In this document: positions 44,461 through 56,779 of the stretch, in pieces
How positions within the stretch are numbered: the first letter of the stretch is position 1
How the letters are laid out: the number at the start of each line of letters is the position of its first letter
NCBI RefSeq assembly: GCF_004379255.2
Contig: NC_056033.1
Coordinates: forward strand, 43,364,719 to 43,428,718
From: Salvia splendens
Lineage: Eukaryota > Streptophyta > Magnoliopsida > Lamiales > Lamiaceae
DNA length: 64,000 nt
Direction of reading: 5' to 3'
Translations under genes and position numbers: made by a program
Notes under the pieces: generated by a model
Database searches by the model: none
Told to the model about the DNA's origin: nothing
The model's input: only the letters and a program-made list of their open reading frames with translations

Positions 44461-46280
44461 GACTATATATATATATATATATATGTTCACATTTACAAGA
44501 ACAGTGTATACACAAGCCCTCCTCCTATTTATATTGTGATTTGGATGGATGAATGTGGGATACAGTTAAATGTTGCAATCAATGGCGTTGCAGAATATAT
44601 ATACCATAATATACCACCAAAATATTATCTTAAAAAGTGCCCCACACTATCTGTCGATGCTACATTTAGCCAACGTTGTCAAAAAGTAAATAAATAGTTA
44701 CATGGGATTGTTATCATATATTCGTGAGTAAAAGGCCTCTATCAACAATTAGGCAGGCTTATTCGTTACTTGTCTTGGACAAGCCCATTTCATGAGGATG
44801 GATAACTTTCTCTATCAGTGCAATGTTTCAGTTTTCCAAACTAGGAGTATGCATTTATGTATTTCGTTATGAGGAAAATGCGTACACACATCTAATCTTA
44901 ACTATATCTATTTTTTCGTATAATTAGACACACAAATTAGCGTCCTTAATAGCATTGAAAAATGTCTTTAGATTTTTTTGTTGTAGTGAAAGTTTAAGTT
45001 TCAAGTGTGTGCATAATATTTTGATGTCAGTCGATTTTAAGTTTTAAAAAGATATGTTTTGACATCTATAATAGTTTATATTTCACGGTAGATGATAACA
45101 AAATGAATCAAATATAGATTAAAAAAAACAAAGTTTTATAATTAAACTTACTAATATCGATATGACAAATTTGCAATTCATCAGAATTTATGATACTAGA
45201 TGATATTTACGTATTATCAGAGTTCATGAAATTATCGACCAATTCTGCAAATATATCTCTTAAGATAATATAATTAGAAATTGTAAAGAGGATGAGCACA
45301 GATAATGAGATATGATAAATAAGTTCATAACGGTGTGCAAAATGTATGGGTGAAAGCGTATGTTTAAGCAGAAAATAAAATTAAAGCATGTATAAATGTG
45401 GCAAAATGTGGGTGAAGATTTGAAACACATTAAGTAAGTGGCAAGTGTGGGTGAAAGAAAGCATGTGTAGAAGTGGGTAATTGTGAAGGAAAAGCGTGTG
45501 TTTAAAGAGAAGTAAAATTGTGAGCGAAAAGCGTGAATGGTATATTTGATGTTAATTAAGTAGCTATGTAGGCATAACATATGAACCGCCTGCGTCCCAA
45601 GTAAAACTACAGTAATAGCGTGGAAAAACTTTTTCCTGCATCACAAAAAGTCCATAGTCTTAATTTTAACCATAAGTGCACTACAGTCTACACACTGTCT
45701 CATTTATTACATTTATCTTTATGTACTTATGTCTTGGAGATTTATTGATATAAAGTCAAAATAATGAATATATGTTCATAATAGCATAGCATAGCATAGC
45801 ATAGCATAGTATGGTATTATTAATTATGATGTATATTATGGAGTACAAACTATCGCACACATAATAGTTATTGTTCACAATACTCCAGATTATAAATCTC
45901 GCAATACTTCAAACCCTACTTTTGTTTTATGGTGACATTAGAATATGAAGTGTAGCAATTGTGATATACTTCTTTATTCACGAACCTAATTAGTTCTTTT
46001 TTCCATAAACATTAGTTTATATGTTGCTATAAATTGATTGGGACAAAATTGGGATGTTGAAAATTCTATATATGTAAAATTGATATATACTACAATTGGT
46101 GAATGTCAGAAATAAATTTGATAAAATCTAAAAAATTAGGAATATAATTAATGAAATCACTGCTTACTTTACATAACATAACAGTCTAAAAATAATTCGA
46201 AAGAGAGTATGTACGAAAACCTAAATAGGTGTATTAAATATGAGGCAATGCTCTTGAAAACGTAAACACAACTAAACAAT
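44461..46280. other. Divergent intergenic region between ABCG and glycosyltransferase copy 2
   Basis: The promoters of both genes must lie here. A (TA)n tract at 44464-44484 is immediately upstream of the ABCG start. The stretch 45270-45545 is rich in repeated GTGGGTGAAAG- and AAGCGTGTG-like phrases on the plus strand but has no clear unit. A pentanucleotide array is at 45781-45809. From about 45,750 the sequence resembles the region upstream of copy 3 (about 50,690 on). Confidence 0.45.
45781..45809. repeat. ATAGC pentanucleotide microsatellite
   Basis: Five perfect ATAGC units plus a partial sixth, about 470 bp upstream of glycosyltransferase copy 2. The corresponding place upstream of copy 3 lacks the expansion. 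Confidence 0.85.
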
Positions 46281-48710
46281 ATGGGTGGATACTTGGCAAG
46301 GTTGAGCTTGTGGAAAAGCCTTGTACTCATAGGCCTCTTTCTGAATTTGATAGTCAACATTGAAAACCCCCGACTCTTGCTAACAAGATGGGGGCCGTCA
46401 TCCATTGCGAGCGACGACCATGACCGCACAAATCTGAGCCACATCGCCTTGGGCATGATGGGGTCGGTGAAAACATGGCCCCATCGGCGGGGTTACCTGG
46501 AGGCGTGGTGGCGGCCTAATAAAACCCGCGGGTACGTGTTCCTAGACCAGGCCCCGCCCCCGGAGCTCCTCCCGTGGCCGTCCACGGCCCCTCCATACAG
46601 GGTGGTGGACGACCTCTCAGGGCTGTTCCGGGTGAGGAAGCCCCGGTTCGAGCTGATGCCACGGATGGTGCATGGGATCCTGGAGTTAATGCGGGAGGAG
46701 CGGGAAGGGGTGAGGTGGGTAGTGATGGGGGACGACGACACGGTGGTGTTCTTGGACAACATAGTGGATGTACTGGCGGAGTATGATCATAACAAGTACT
46801 ACTATCTGGGGTGGCACTCCGAGAGCGTGGTGTCCAACTTGTGGTTCTCGTTCGACCAGGCGTTCGGGGGCGGAGGGATCGTCATGAGCTACCCCTTGGC
46901 CAGGGCGCTCGTGGCGGACATGGATGGATGTCTTCTTAGGTATGCCGACAGCACTTCCGCTGATTTGATCACCATGACTTGCATTGCAGATGTTGGCGTC
47001 AACCTCACACCTCATAAAGGAATTCATCAGGTAATTCACTATTCTCATTCATGCTTTTATGCCCTGTTTTTTTCTAGTATATTCATATAATGGAACCAAT
47101 TATATTTAAATTACTAATAGATTTAAGTATAGCTATTTTACAAATTGGTGGTTGATTTAAAGAGATTATTTTCAATTTTGGAGAGCTTATAATTATATAC
47201 TAATGTAATTTATTTTGAGGTATTCAAGAGCTTTACAAGAATTTATATTCTATTTGAAGGTGATTATTATAAGCTTGGCTAAACAATCTTTAAAAAACAC
47301 AAGCGAAACAAACCAACTTACTTTGTTGGCAAAGAAAATTAAAATTTGATTAATTGTTGTTTTGACTTTAATTTGAGTGATACACGGATCAACCAAATCG
47401 GGAAGTTCCATTATGACATAAACAATTTGGAATATCACTAAAAGTTGTGCTGTTTCATTAAAAGTTGGCAACTTTAATGTGAACATTTACTATTTACTTT
47501 TTTCTTTTCTCCTTCATAGGTTTCATTATTACGAAAAAAATAGCATTATTCAATTAATGGGAAATCTATTAGTATTACTCTCTCTTTTAACTTGTGAAAT
47601 ACATGCATCTTGAACTATAGTTATCGAGGGTAATGTTTAATATGATATATTATGTGAAAAATAAATTTAAAATAAAAATTTAAAAGTTTCTAAAGTAGTG
47701 TAATTGCATTATAGTAGTAGTAAATTAATATAGGGGTTGTTTGGATGTCATGTTTACTCTTGACCGGGGCATGTTTATTCTAGCTAATATTTTGTTCAAT
47801 AGTTGTCTTTTCTCAAAACTTTAGTCCCTGTGAATGTATCTTGATCTCTATATAGTGCCAAGATTACACTATATCACATGTTTATTTGTACTAATTTATA
47901 TCTAAACAAATCACATTTTGGTTAATTTATCTTACTATTACCTTGTCTAACGAAGCTAACGGGATATTAATTAAATTTTGCAGGTTGATTTACATGGAGA
48001 CTTCTCAGGTTACCTCTCAGCACATCCCAAAGTCCATGTGATGACATTCCATCACTTTGATGCAATGGATCCAATATTCCCCTCCATGGATCGCATCGAA
48101 TCCACACGCCACCTCATGAAGGCCGCGGACGCCGACCAGTCCCGGTTGCTTCAACAGACCATCTGCTACCACAAGAAAACCAACTGGTCTTTGTCGGTAT
48201 CATGGGGCTATTCTGCACAAATATACGAGAGAATAATGCCGCGGAGCTACCTGCAAATGCCCATAGAAACGTTCACGCCGTGGGCAAAAGGGTGCGGGCC
48301 CCCCTTCTACATGTTCAACACACGCCCAAGGTCCGAGGATCCTTGCGAAAAGCCTCATTTCTTCTTCCTACAATCCGTTTCCAACGCCTCTCGTCAAATC
48401 CTTACAACCTATACACGTGCCACCTCTCGGGGCTTGCCACCTTGCAACCACTCTGCTGATTCTATAACTACTATTCAAGTTATTTCGCCGCCAAAAAAGC
48501 GTAACCAGGTGAATACACACACACACATAGGTTTTCATGAAAATTACGTGATTCAGATCATTGGTACACGCTTTAACCTAAAAACTAACTTTTAATTTCT
48601 CCTTCGTTTTGCAGATTGATAGATGTGAATGTTGTGATATTGTTCGGATGGACGATGTGAAAGTGAAAGTCGAACTTAGGGAGTGCAACATAGATGAGAT
48701 CATAGCTTAA
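46281..48710 (+). CDS. DUF604 fringe-like glycosyltransferase, copy 2
   Basis: Same family as copy 1. Exons 46281-47030, 47984-48508 and 48615-48710 (GT-AG, phase 0), 456 residues. A signal anchor spans about residues 9-27 (SLWKSLVLIGLFLNLIVNI). NLSHIALGMMGSVKTWPHRR, YLEAWWRPNKTRGYVFLDQ and PPYRVVDDLSG precede the DDD motif at residues 151-153 (VVMGDDDTVVF), followed by YYYLGWHSESVVSNLWFSFD and FGGGGIVMSYPLARALVAD. Exon 2 holds the DUF604 part (SGYLSAHPKVHVMTFHHFD, STRHLMKAADADQSRLLQQT). The short last exon encodes DRCECCDIVRMDD. It is much closer to copy 3 than to copy 1. Intron 1 is 953 bp. Confidence 0.9.
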
Positions 48711-48936
48711 TTTTGCACTTAAACTTTAGATGAGGTGCCATGATGCTAAAAATTTTAAATCTTTTTTTAGTATTGCATGTATTATATTATTGTAAACGTT
48801 TACGAGCACTTACTTTCCAAAAGATAACTATCAAATAATGTCATTATAAATTAATTATACGTAATTATAAACAATATCATTATATAAAAATTGTAAACAA
48901 AATAACTAGTATTAATTATACAACTAAAACATACTA

Positions 48937-49130
48937 ACTCCGTCCCATGTTACTTGCACTATTTCATTTCAGCTCTTCCCAAACTACTTCCACTATTTCT
49001 AGTTTAAGTGCTCGTTAATTAAGTGATGTCTCATTGATTACACTTAAAATTCTAATTTTATTACACTAAAAAATTAATCCTATCTTTACAGCCTAAAATT
49101 AAAAGTGTGAGTAATATGGGATGGAAGGAG
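48937..49130. mobile_element. Stowaway-like MITE
   Basis: ACTCCGTCCCATGTTACTTG on the left and, reverse-complemented, CTCCTTCCATCCCATATTAC on the right; 194 bp, TA on both sides. Non-coding. Confidence 0.6.
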
Positions 49131-50823
49131 TACCATAAATTTGAAATAATTAATAACAAAGTATAAAATTTTGGAGAGCTATAATTCATAATACATGAAT
49201 GGGGACATTTGAAACATCATTTGATTAAGCTCTAAGAAAAAAAAATAATCCACTTACATCACCTACAACAAAAGATTTCAATTATAATAGTTACAACATT
49301 AATTTAATGCTCAAATAAATATAGCATAATAATAAGTATAATATATTAGAATAAGTCGAAACTATAACATTTCACGAACTACTTTCCATATAAAAGTTAT
49401 ATACTATAAATAAATAGATTTTAAATTAATATTGGACCAATTCAAATTAACATGTGACTATTTTGTTACCATAACACACTTCACAACAACAAAATATAAA
49501 AAAATTGGCATGCAGTAAATAATAAAAAAATACTAAATGATTTAGATAATATTAAAGTAACAAAATTAAATAAGAAGAATTGAGAATGTAAACAAACATT
49601 GTTATATACAATAAAAATCACCACGTAGAAACTAACTTCATATTTAACCAATATCGACGGAGAGTCAAGAATACCTAAAATTGGATCAAATCTCTACAAA
49701 AAGTTCAACAAAGAATGTAATGAGAAAAAGGTAGAAATGTGTGTCTTACAAGTTATTAAAGACCATATATTTATAGTACTTCATTCGGTTCATTCAAGAT
49801 GTCTACCTTTCCTTTTTAGTTTGTCTCACTCAAGATGTCAACTATAAAGTCTCTTTTGAAACCATTTCACTCCCTCCACTTATAATAAAAATAAAAGAAT
49901 TAACTTCCTACCATCAAAAGTTTTGGTAGCTGCCAGATAGATCCATTTGGTAGCTAATCCTCTTGATAGTATGATAGTAGCACCGAAATGTGCAAATGTG
50001 GTAGCAGGGGCAGGATCGGAGTAAATCGTCTGCAGGTACATAAACCGCTTGAATAGAAGTTACGGATCCTTCTTTGGTAAGGGGACGCACATTATTTCTT
50101 ATACTAAGATAGAACTAAATATTTGTATTTTCTTTTCTTCTATTTCCCGAGACACTCTTTGGAAGTATTAGATTTGGTTTAATCATAAGCTAGGTGCAAT
50201 TTTGATGCATTATTAAAGATACTCCGTATATTTGCTTCTATGATCGATATGTTTATTTCTGAAATATATTCTTTGATGTTTTCCCTCAACTTCACTTAGA
50301 TACTTTTAATGTACATTGATTTATAGTTATAACAAAGTCAAAAACTGCAACAAATTGCCATGGTAAAAATTCAAGATAGGAAATAAGTAACGGATCAACG
50401 GAAAAAGAATGATGGACATTTATTTTTTGATATCAAATTGAGCGCACAAATAATTATTAAAGTATGATGATGAGCATTAAATTCACAAACTCGAAAAAAA
50501 CATGTATTAATACCATCATGTATATATTTAGTTTTATTTTGAGAGTAGTACTTGTTAAAACTATTTCAATGACATTTACATTATTTTCCTCAAAAGTTTA
50601 AATTACATTATTACCCCTAAAAGTCACATTTTATATAGGGATGTGATCAAATGAAAACACTAAATATAGATAGATAAAGTCAAAATAACGAATATGTTTT
50701 CATAATAATGAATATATAAGTATATATAGACATATAGATAAAGTCAAAATAACGAATATATTTTCATAATAACATGGCATAGTATATGGTTACTATTTCA
50801 AATTGATTATTGATTATAATGTA

Positions 50824-51088
50824 CTCCCTCCGTTTCTTCATAGTTGAGGCGAAACTTTTCGTTATGGAGTTTTATGAATGAATGTTGGGTGTGTTAAATA
50901 AATAGATAAAACAGTAAGAGAAAGGAAAAGGTAGAGAGAATAAAGTATAAAGTGAATAAAGTAGAGAGAATAAAATAAGAGATAGTAAAGTAAGAAAGAG
51001 AAAAAAGTTACCATATATGAAAATGATTCAACTATGAAGGAACTTCTCGAAATGGAAAAATGACTCAACTATGAAGGAACGGATGGAG
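50824..51088. mobile_element. Stowaway-like MITE upstream of glycosyltransferase copy 3
   Basis: CTCCCTCCGTTTCTTCATAG on the left and, reverse-complemented, CTCCATCCGTTCCTTCATAG on the right; long inverted repeats, 265 bp, TA on both sides. The region upstream of copy 2 lacks it, so it was inserted after the duplication. Confidence 0.75.
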
Positions 51089-51472
51089 TACTATATTATG
51101 GAGCATAGCATACAATTAATAGTATTATTTACCAAATTATCACACACATAAACATAATAGATAGATAGATAATAGTATTATTTCAATGACATTTACATTA
51201 TTATCTTCAATACCCTACTTTTTCTTTATGGTGACATTTAATTTGAATGTGAAGTGTAACAAACGATTGTTATATTAGATTATTCATTTTTCCACAAACA
51301 TTAGTTGACATATTACTATAAATTGATTGGGATAAAATTGGTAATAAATTTGATAAAATCTCAAAAATTAGGAATGAAATGACTGGTGACATTGCATTTA
51401 AAAAAATTTCGAAACAGTATAAAAATGAAATAGGTGGTATAATTGAAATTAAAAACGTGAAGACAGGAAAAT

Positions 51473-52926
51473 ATGGGTGGTTTGTTAGCAAGGTTGAGCT
51501 TGTGGAAAAGCCTTGTACTCATAGGTCTGTTTCTGAATTTGATAGTCAACATTGAAAACCCCCAAGTGTTGTTACCGAGATGGGGGCCGTCCCAATCCCA
51601 AGTGTCATCGATTGAGCAGAACCCCACGAATCTGAGCCACATAGCCTTTGGCATGATGGGGTCGGTGAAAACATGGCCCCATCGGCGGGGTTACCTGGAG
51701 GCGTGGTGGCGGCCTAATAAAACCCGAGGCTACGTCTTCCTAGACGAGGCCCCGCCCCCAGAGCTCCTCCCGTGGCCATCCACAGCCCCTCCCTACAGGG
51801 TGGTGGTGGTGGACGACCTCTCTGGGGTGGTGGTCACGGAGCCCCGGTTGGTCCGGATGCGTCGGATGGTGCACGGGATGCTGGAGCTGGTGAGGGAGGA
51901 GAGGGAGGGGGTGAGGTGGGTGGTGACGGGGGACGACGACACGGTGGTGTTCATGGACAACATTGTGGATGTGCTGGCGGAGTATGATCATAACAAGTAC
52001 TATTATCTGGGGTGGCACTCCGAGAGCGTGGTGTCCAACTTTTTGTTCTCGTTCGACCAGGCGTTCGGGGGCGGAGGGGTCGTCATGAGCTACCCCTTGG
52101 CCAGGGCGCTGGCGGCGGGCATGGATGGCTGCCTTCTTAGGTATGCGGACACCAAGTCGGCGGATTTGATCACCATGACCTGCATTCAAGATGTTGGAGT
52201 CAGCCTCACACCTCATAAAGGAATTCACCAGGTTGATTTACGTGGAGACTTCTCCGGTTATCTCTCAGCCCATCCCAAAGTCCATCTCTTGACATTCCAT
52301 CACTTTGACGCAATGGATCCAATATTCCCCTCCATGGATCGCATCGAATCCACACGCCACCTCATGAAGGCTGCGGACGCCGACCAGTCCCGCTTGCTTC
52401 AACAGACCATCTGCTACCACAAGAAAACCAACTGGTCTGTGTCTATATCATGGGGCTATTCCGCACAAATATACGAGACAATAATGCCGCGGAGCTTCTT
52501 GCAAATACCCATAGAAACGTTCACGCCGTGGACCCAATGGCGCGGCCCCCCCTTCTACATGTTCAAGACTCGCCCAACATCCAACCATCCTTGCCAAAAC
52601 CCTCATTTCTTCTTCCTACAATCCGTTTCCAACGCCTCTCCTCAAATCCTTACAACCTACACACGTGCCACCCCTCGGGGCTTGCCACCTTGCAACCACT
52701 CTGCTGATTCTATAACTACTATTCAAGTTACTTCGCCGCCAAAAAAGCGTATCCAGGTGAATTCAGATCATTCATACACACTTTAACCTTAATTAAAACT
52801 ACCACTTTTAATTTCTCCTTCGTTTTGCAGATTGATAGATGTGAATGTTGTGATATTGTTCGGATGGACGGTGTGAAAGTGGAAGTCGGACTTAGGGAGT
52901 GCAACATAGATGAGATCATAGCTTAA
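51473..52926 (+). CDS. DUF604 fringe-like glycosyltransferase, copy 3 (intron 1 lost)
   Basis: Tandem paralogue of copy 2. Exons 51473-52756 and 52831-52926, 459 residues. The first exon spans what are exons 1 and 2 in copies 1 and 2: KGIHQ is followed directly by VDLRGDFSGYL, exactly at the splice junction, so intron 1 is missing without a codon gained or lost. The second intron (74 bp) is kept. Motifs: signal anchor at about residues 9-27, AWWRPNKTRGYVFLDEA, VTGDDDTVVF with DDD at residues 154-156, YYYLGWHSESVVSNFLFSFD, and STRHLMKAADADQSRLLQQT. The last exon encodes DRCECCDIVRMDG. A small VVVVDD expansion lies before DLSGVVV. The frame is intact, so the gene is presumably functional. Confidence 0.9.
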
Positions 52927-54850
52927 TTTTGCACTTAAAGTGACAGAATTTTATGTCAACTTTAGATGAGATGCCATGATGCCAATAATTTTAAATCTTT
53001 TTTTATTTACTACTATTGCATATTGTAAACGTTTACGAGCATTTACTTTTGGGAATTAGCCACATAAATAATAAAATAGCATTTCATTCCATAGGTAGAG
53101 AAATTAACATATTTAGAGATTATGTTTATTTAATCATTAAGATGAATTTGAAACTTGTAAATATGCCTTTATTAATTTGTATGATTTGAGCAGCTACTTT
53201 TTCTTGATTCATATACTTTGAAAATGTAGGATTGGAAAAGTGAGGGGAAAAAACTCAATCGTGTATGTTATCTATCGCTTATAGCTAGAAAATAAATCTA
53301 CTTTCAAAGATAAGGTAATGATAATATCAAGATTATCAATACTCTATATTGTTTGTAAAATTAGAGTTTGTAAAATAAATGTCAACATCAACACAATCTA
53401 AAATTTCAAGATTTTTATGTCAACATAATATCAATACAATGTCAACATGGTGTCAACCGTTGACACTGTGTTGATATTTTCTGTTGCTATTATTTTATAA
53501 TCTGTTGACATTTTTTAACGGTCCAGATTATAGTTTAAAGTTTGTACAATATTTAGAATTTGTATTGGATTACATTTCTTTAAAGATGGTAACTCTAATT
53601 AAATAATTAAATGTTGGTCTCTTAAGAAAATTGAAAGTAGGACAAAAAAACAATAATAATTGAATGAAGAAGTTGATTGTGCAAAAAAGATGTTAATAAT
53701 TTAAAAGTTTTAACTACAAAACATAGTTATTTTCCTGAAAAAGGAAAAAAGAAAAAGAAAGGGAAAGTAACCTCAAGAGTGCAGCAACCTCACAACTCTC
53801 TGTGTTGAATTAGAATAGCGTCACAAACTACTAGGTCAAGGCGGAACGCAGAGGTATTAACACTCTTTGATTATTTGAATTCATCGGATTGATTTCTGCA
53901 GCTTGATTGTTTTTGGAATTGCACTTTAAATCTATCGATCTGCCTCATACTTTTACCTTTTGTGTAATGTATTGGGTGCTTGCAACTTTCTTTGTTATTT
54001 GCCTTGATTGTTGCTTTCGTTTCTTTTATTGAAATCAAATTCTATGTCTGATGGATGTAGATGCAAATCGTGCTGGTTTTTTTACATTTTTCCGATGATG
54101 AGTTGTCTTGTGATGCTAGTCATAGTAGTTCATGTGTTGTTGAATTCATCAAGTTCTTCTTATGTTTTGAATTTATTCGATTGGTCCGGAAGCTTTAGTT
54201 TCACTTGTATACTACATTATGTGAATTCTGGTTCTGTTACTTGGATGATTCTCATTTACAACAAAATATAGACTTTTTTGAAACTGTCATGTATTTGCAT
54301 TTTGTGGCATTTTCAATCTCATAATTTTAATAAATGTACTTTAATAATCAATAATCCATCACATTATGAGTACGACTCATTAATCATTCTAAAAGATGCT
54401 ACTCTTTGTCTGCATAATTTTGGCCTTGTCTTGTTTATATATAATGACCTTGTGCAACTCTCTCTCCCCTACTCTCTGTGTACGCTGCAAAGTATCTTTG
54501 TACTCTTGTGTAACTATGATATCTCATAATCATTTGTACGAGTATATATTTTTTGGTTCACTTGAAGTGGAAATGAATGCTGAGTGAAGTCTGGCTTTTA
54601 TGTTTTCTTCGTAGTTTACCCTCTTAATGGCCAGCCTCTTTGAACCAAATGCTATCATACTCCAAGTTTTAACAGTGGTAGTATTTTCTATCTGCCTGGT
54701 GTCTCCAGAATCAGTTTACGCTATTGAACTAATAATGTCTCCATATATTTTGTGAGCACTACTCTGTTGCTTGCGTTTTCATTCTGGCTCTTCCCATTGC
54801 TATTTAATATTGTAGTCTGGTGGCTTATTTTCTTATTTTCTCAGAAAGAA
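52927..54850. other. Intergenic DNA and probable 5' UTR intron of the ADP/ATP carrier locus
   Basis: A cluster of TGTCAACAT motifs with a palindromic GTGTCAACCGTTGACAC lies at about 53,385-53,520. Around 53,770-53,852 a segment ending CGCAGAG before GTATTAAC could be the non-coding first exon of the carrier gene; the intron would then run to the TCTCAG at 54,844. That reading is inference. No protein-coding gene is supported. Confidence 0.45.
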
Positions 54851-56181
54851 ATGACGATGGATCAGCCGCATTACCCCACCATTGCTCAGAAGGTGGCTGA
54901 GCAGCTTTTCAGATCAACCCCCACTCAGCGTTTTGGGGCATTTGGTGGTCAGCCTCTGCCATCTTTATATCAGTCACAGTATAAATATGGGAACTACAGT
55001 AACGCTGGATTGACATATCCTTCGCAAATGACTTGCGACCTTTCTGTGGTCAAAATTCTGTCTGCCCGGTTTTTGCACAAGCCCCTGCAGAGAAAGGATT
55101 TGCGGGCTTTGCTATTGATTTTCTCATGGGTGGAGTCTCTGCTGCGGTGTCTAAAACAGCTGCTGATACAAAACCAAGATGAGATGCTTAACACTGGTAT
55201 ATTGTCTAAACCATATGGAGGCATCGGTGAATGTTTCTCGAGAACAATCAAAGAAGAAGGATTTGGTTCTTTGTGGAGAGGGAACACTGCTAATGTGATC
55301 CGTTACTTCCCAACCCAGGCAAGTTCTATGAATTTTATTTTCCGGTCACGCTTTTTCACTATGTTTCCTTTCCCCTTAAAGTATAAATGCTCAATAAAAT
55401 CTTTTGAATTATTTGCAGGCCTTGAATTTTGCATTCAAGGATTACTTCAAGAGGCTTTCAACTTTAAGAAAGATAGAGATGGTTACTGGAAATGGTTTGC
55501 TGGGAACTTGGCTTCAGGTGGTGCAGCTGGTGCTTCTTCTCTCCTCTTTGTTTACTCTCTGGACTATGCTCGTACTAGATTAGCAAATGACCCCAAGGCA
55601 ACAAAGAAGGGTGGAGAGAGGCAGTTCAATGGCTTGATTGATGTCTACAGGAAGACTTTGGCCTCTGATGGCATTGCTGGTCTGTATCGTGGATTCAACA
55701 TATCATGTGTCGGAATCATTGTTTACCGTGGCCTCTACTTTGGAATGTACGATTCTTTGAAGCCAGTTCTTCTCACTGGCACACTGCAGGTATCTTTAAC
55801 TCTAAATATATTAATTTTCATCTGCATTTGAATATTTTTGACTCTACTGACATAACTTTATTTGAAATAATTTGCTGGTTTCAGGATAGTTTCTTTGCTA
55901 GCTTTGCCCTGGGTTGGCTGATCACAAACGGTGCTGGTCTTGCATCGTACCCAATTGATACCGTTCGCAGACGTATGATGATGACATCTGGTGAAGCAGT
56001 AAAATACAAAAGCTCGTTGGATGCTTTCTCTCAGATCTTGAAGAATGAGGGTGCCAAATCTCTGTTCAAGGGTGCAGGAGCAAACATTCTGAGAGCCATT
56101 GCTGGTGCTGGTGTGCTTGTTGGCTACGATAAGTTGCAGTTACTTGTCCTCGGAAAGAAATATGGCTCCGGTGGTGCTTAA
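54851..56181 (+). pseudogene. AAC: Mitochondrial ADP/ATP carrier (AAC) with multiple frame lesions
   Basis: AAC exchanges ADP for ATP across the inner mitochondrial membrane. Reading from ATG 54851: exons 54851-55318, 55419-55789 and 55885-56181. The first intron has a GC donor (CAG before GCAAGT). Matches are very strong: [14 protein letters not shown] start, [60 protein letters not shown] and the carrier signature [12 protein letters not shown]. Three lesions are seen. (1) One C is missing near 55,065 before TTTTTGCACAAG. (2) About 26 bp are missing near 55,165, removing the first carrier signature (Pro-x-Glu-x-x-Lys); together (1) and (2) restore frame but leave about 35 wrong residues. 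(3) One T is missing near 55,457, which shifts exon 2 when the intron is spliced. No functional carrier can be produced as written. Lesions 1 and 3 are single-base losses in homopolymers, so sequencing error is possible for those two. Confidence 0.8.
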
Positions 56182-56779
56182 ACATGCTTATGATGATGAC
56201 GACGATGATGATGGTGGTGATGACGGCCTGGGTTATTAACCAATTACCTAAAACCATCTTTCTTTTTTTATTCAAGATTTGATGTTAGTAAACTTTGCAT
56301 ATGATGGTTGGCTGAGGTAAGTGTCAATGCTGCTGAGTGCCTGAATTAGTTGATTTTGAGGTATGTACTTTTCTTACTCTCTACAAATTGAATTTTTGTT
56401 CAATGTGCTATTACGTTTCATTCTGATGCAGTGATGCTAGTATTGAAATTAAGTATTTTGAAGAGTAAAGCATAACATAAATAATTCAAGTATCGTTCAA
56501 AATAAATAACTTTCCATTAATATATAAAATACATGAAGAAACATAAAATACATTGAAGATCAAAGAGAGAGATTGGCATCCATGGATCATTTGACTCCTT
56601 TTTAGTCCGCAACTCCTTCTTGGCAAGATGCTGAGCATTATGGGTAATAGAAGAGAGAGAAGAACTTTATTCTTTAACAGTACTTATGATGAAGTGAAAA
56701 AAAAGAACCAGGGTTTATTTAATGCAATCTTGATGGTTTTTGTGGATAATAATTATATGGTGGGTGTAGGGTGGGGTGA
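56182..56779. other. Convergent 3' region between the AAC locus and the extensin gene
   Basis: Contains the two 3' UTRs. A (GAT)n-like purine-rich stretch (GATGATGACGACGATGATGATGG) lies at about 56,190-56,215. No gene is seen. Confidence 0.5.

Larger units (their letters stand above)
48711..51472. other. Intergenic DNA between glycosyltransferase copies 2 and 3
   Basis: AT-rich. Contains MITEs at 48937-49130 and 50824-51088 and a short direct duplication (AAAGTCAAAATAACGAATAT, twice, near 50687 and 50741) that is also present in diverged form upstream of copy 2. No gene is seen. Confidence 0.5.

Noticed and set aside
46281..47090. Reading glycosyltransferase copy 2 as a short intronless 269-residue protein
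   Set aside because: The frame runs into an intron after KGIHQ; exons 2 and 3 with the DUF604 region follow at 47984 and 48615.
51740..52228. 162-codon minus-strand open frame rich in His, and its counterpart at 46686-47048
   Set aside because: Reverse strand of the glycosyltransferase exons; the plus strand carries the conserved motifs and splice sites.
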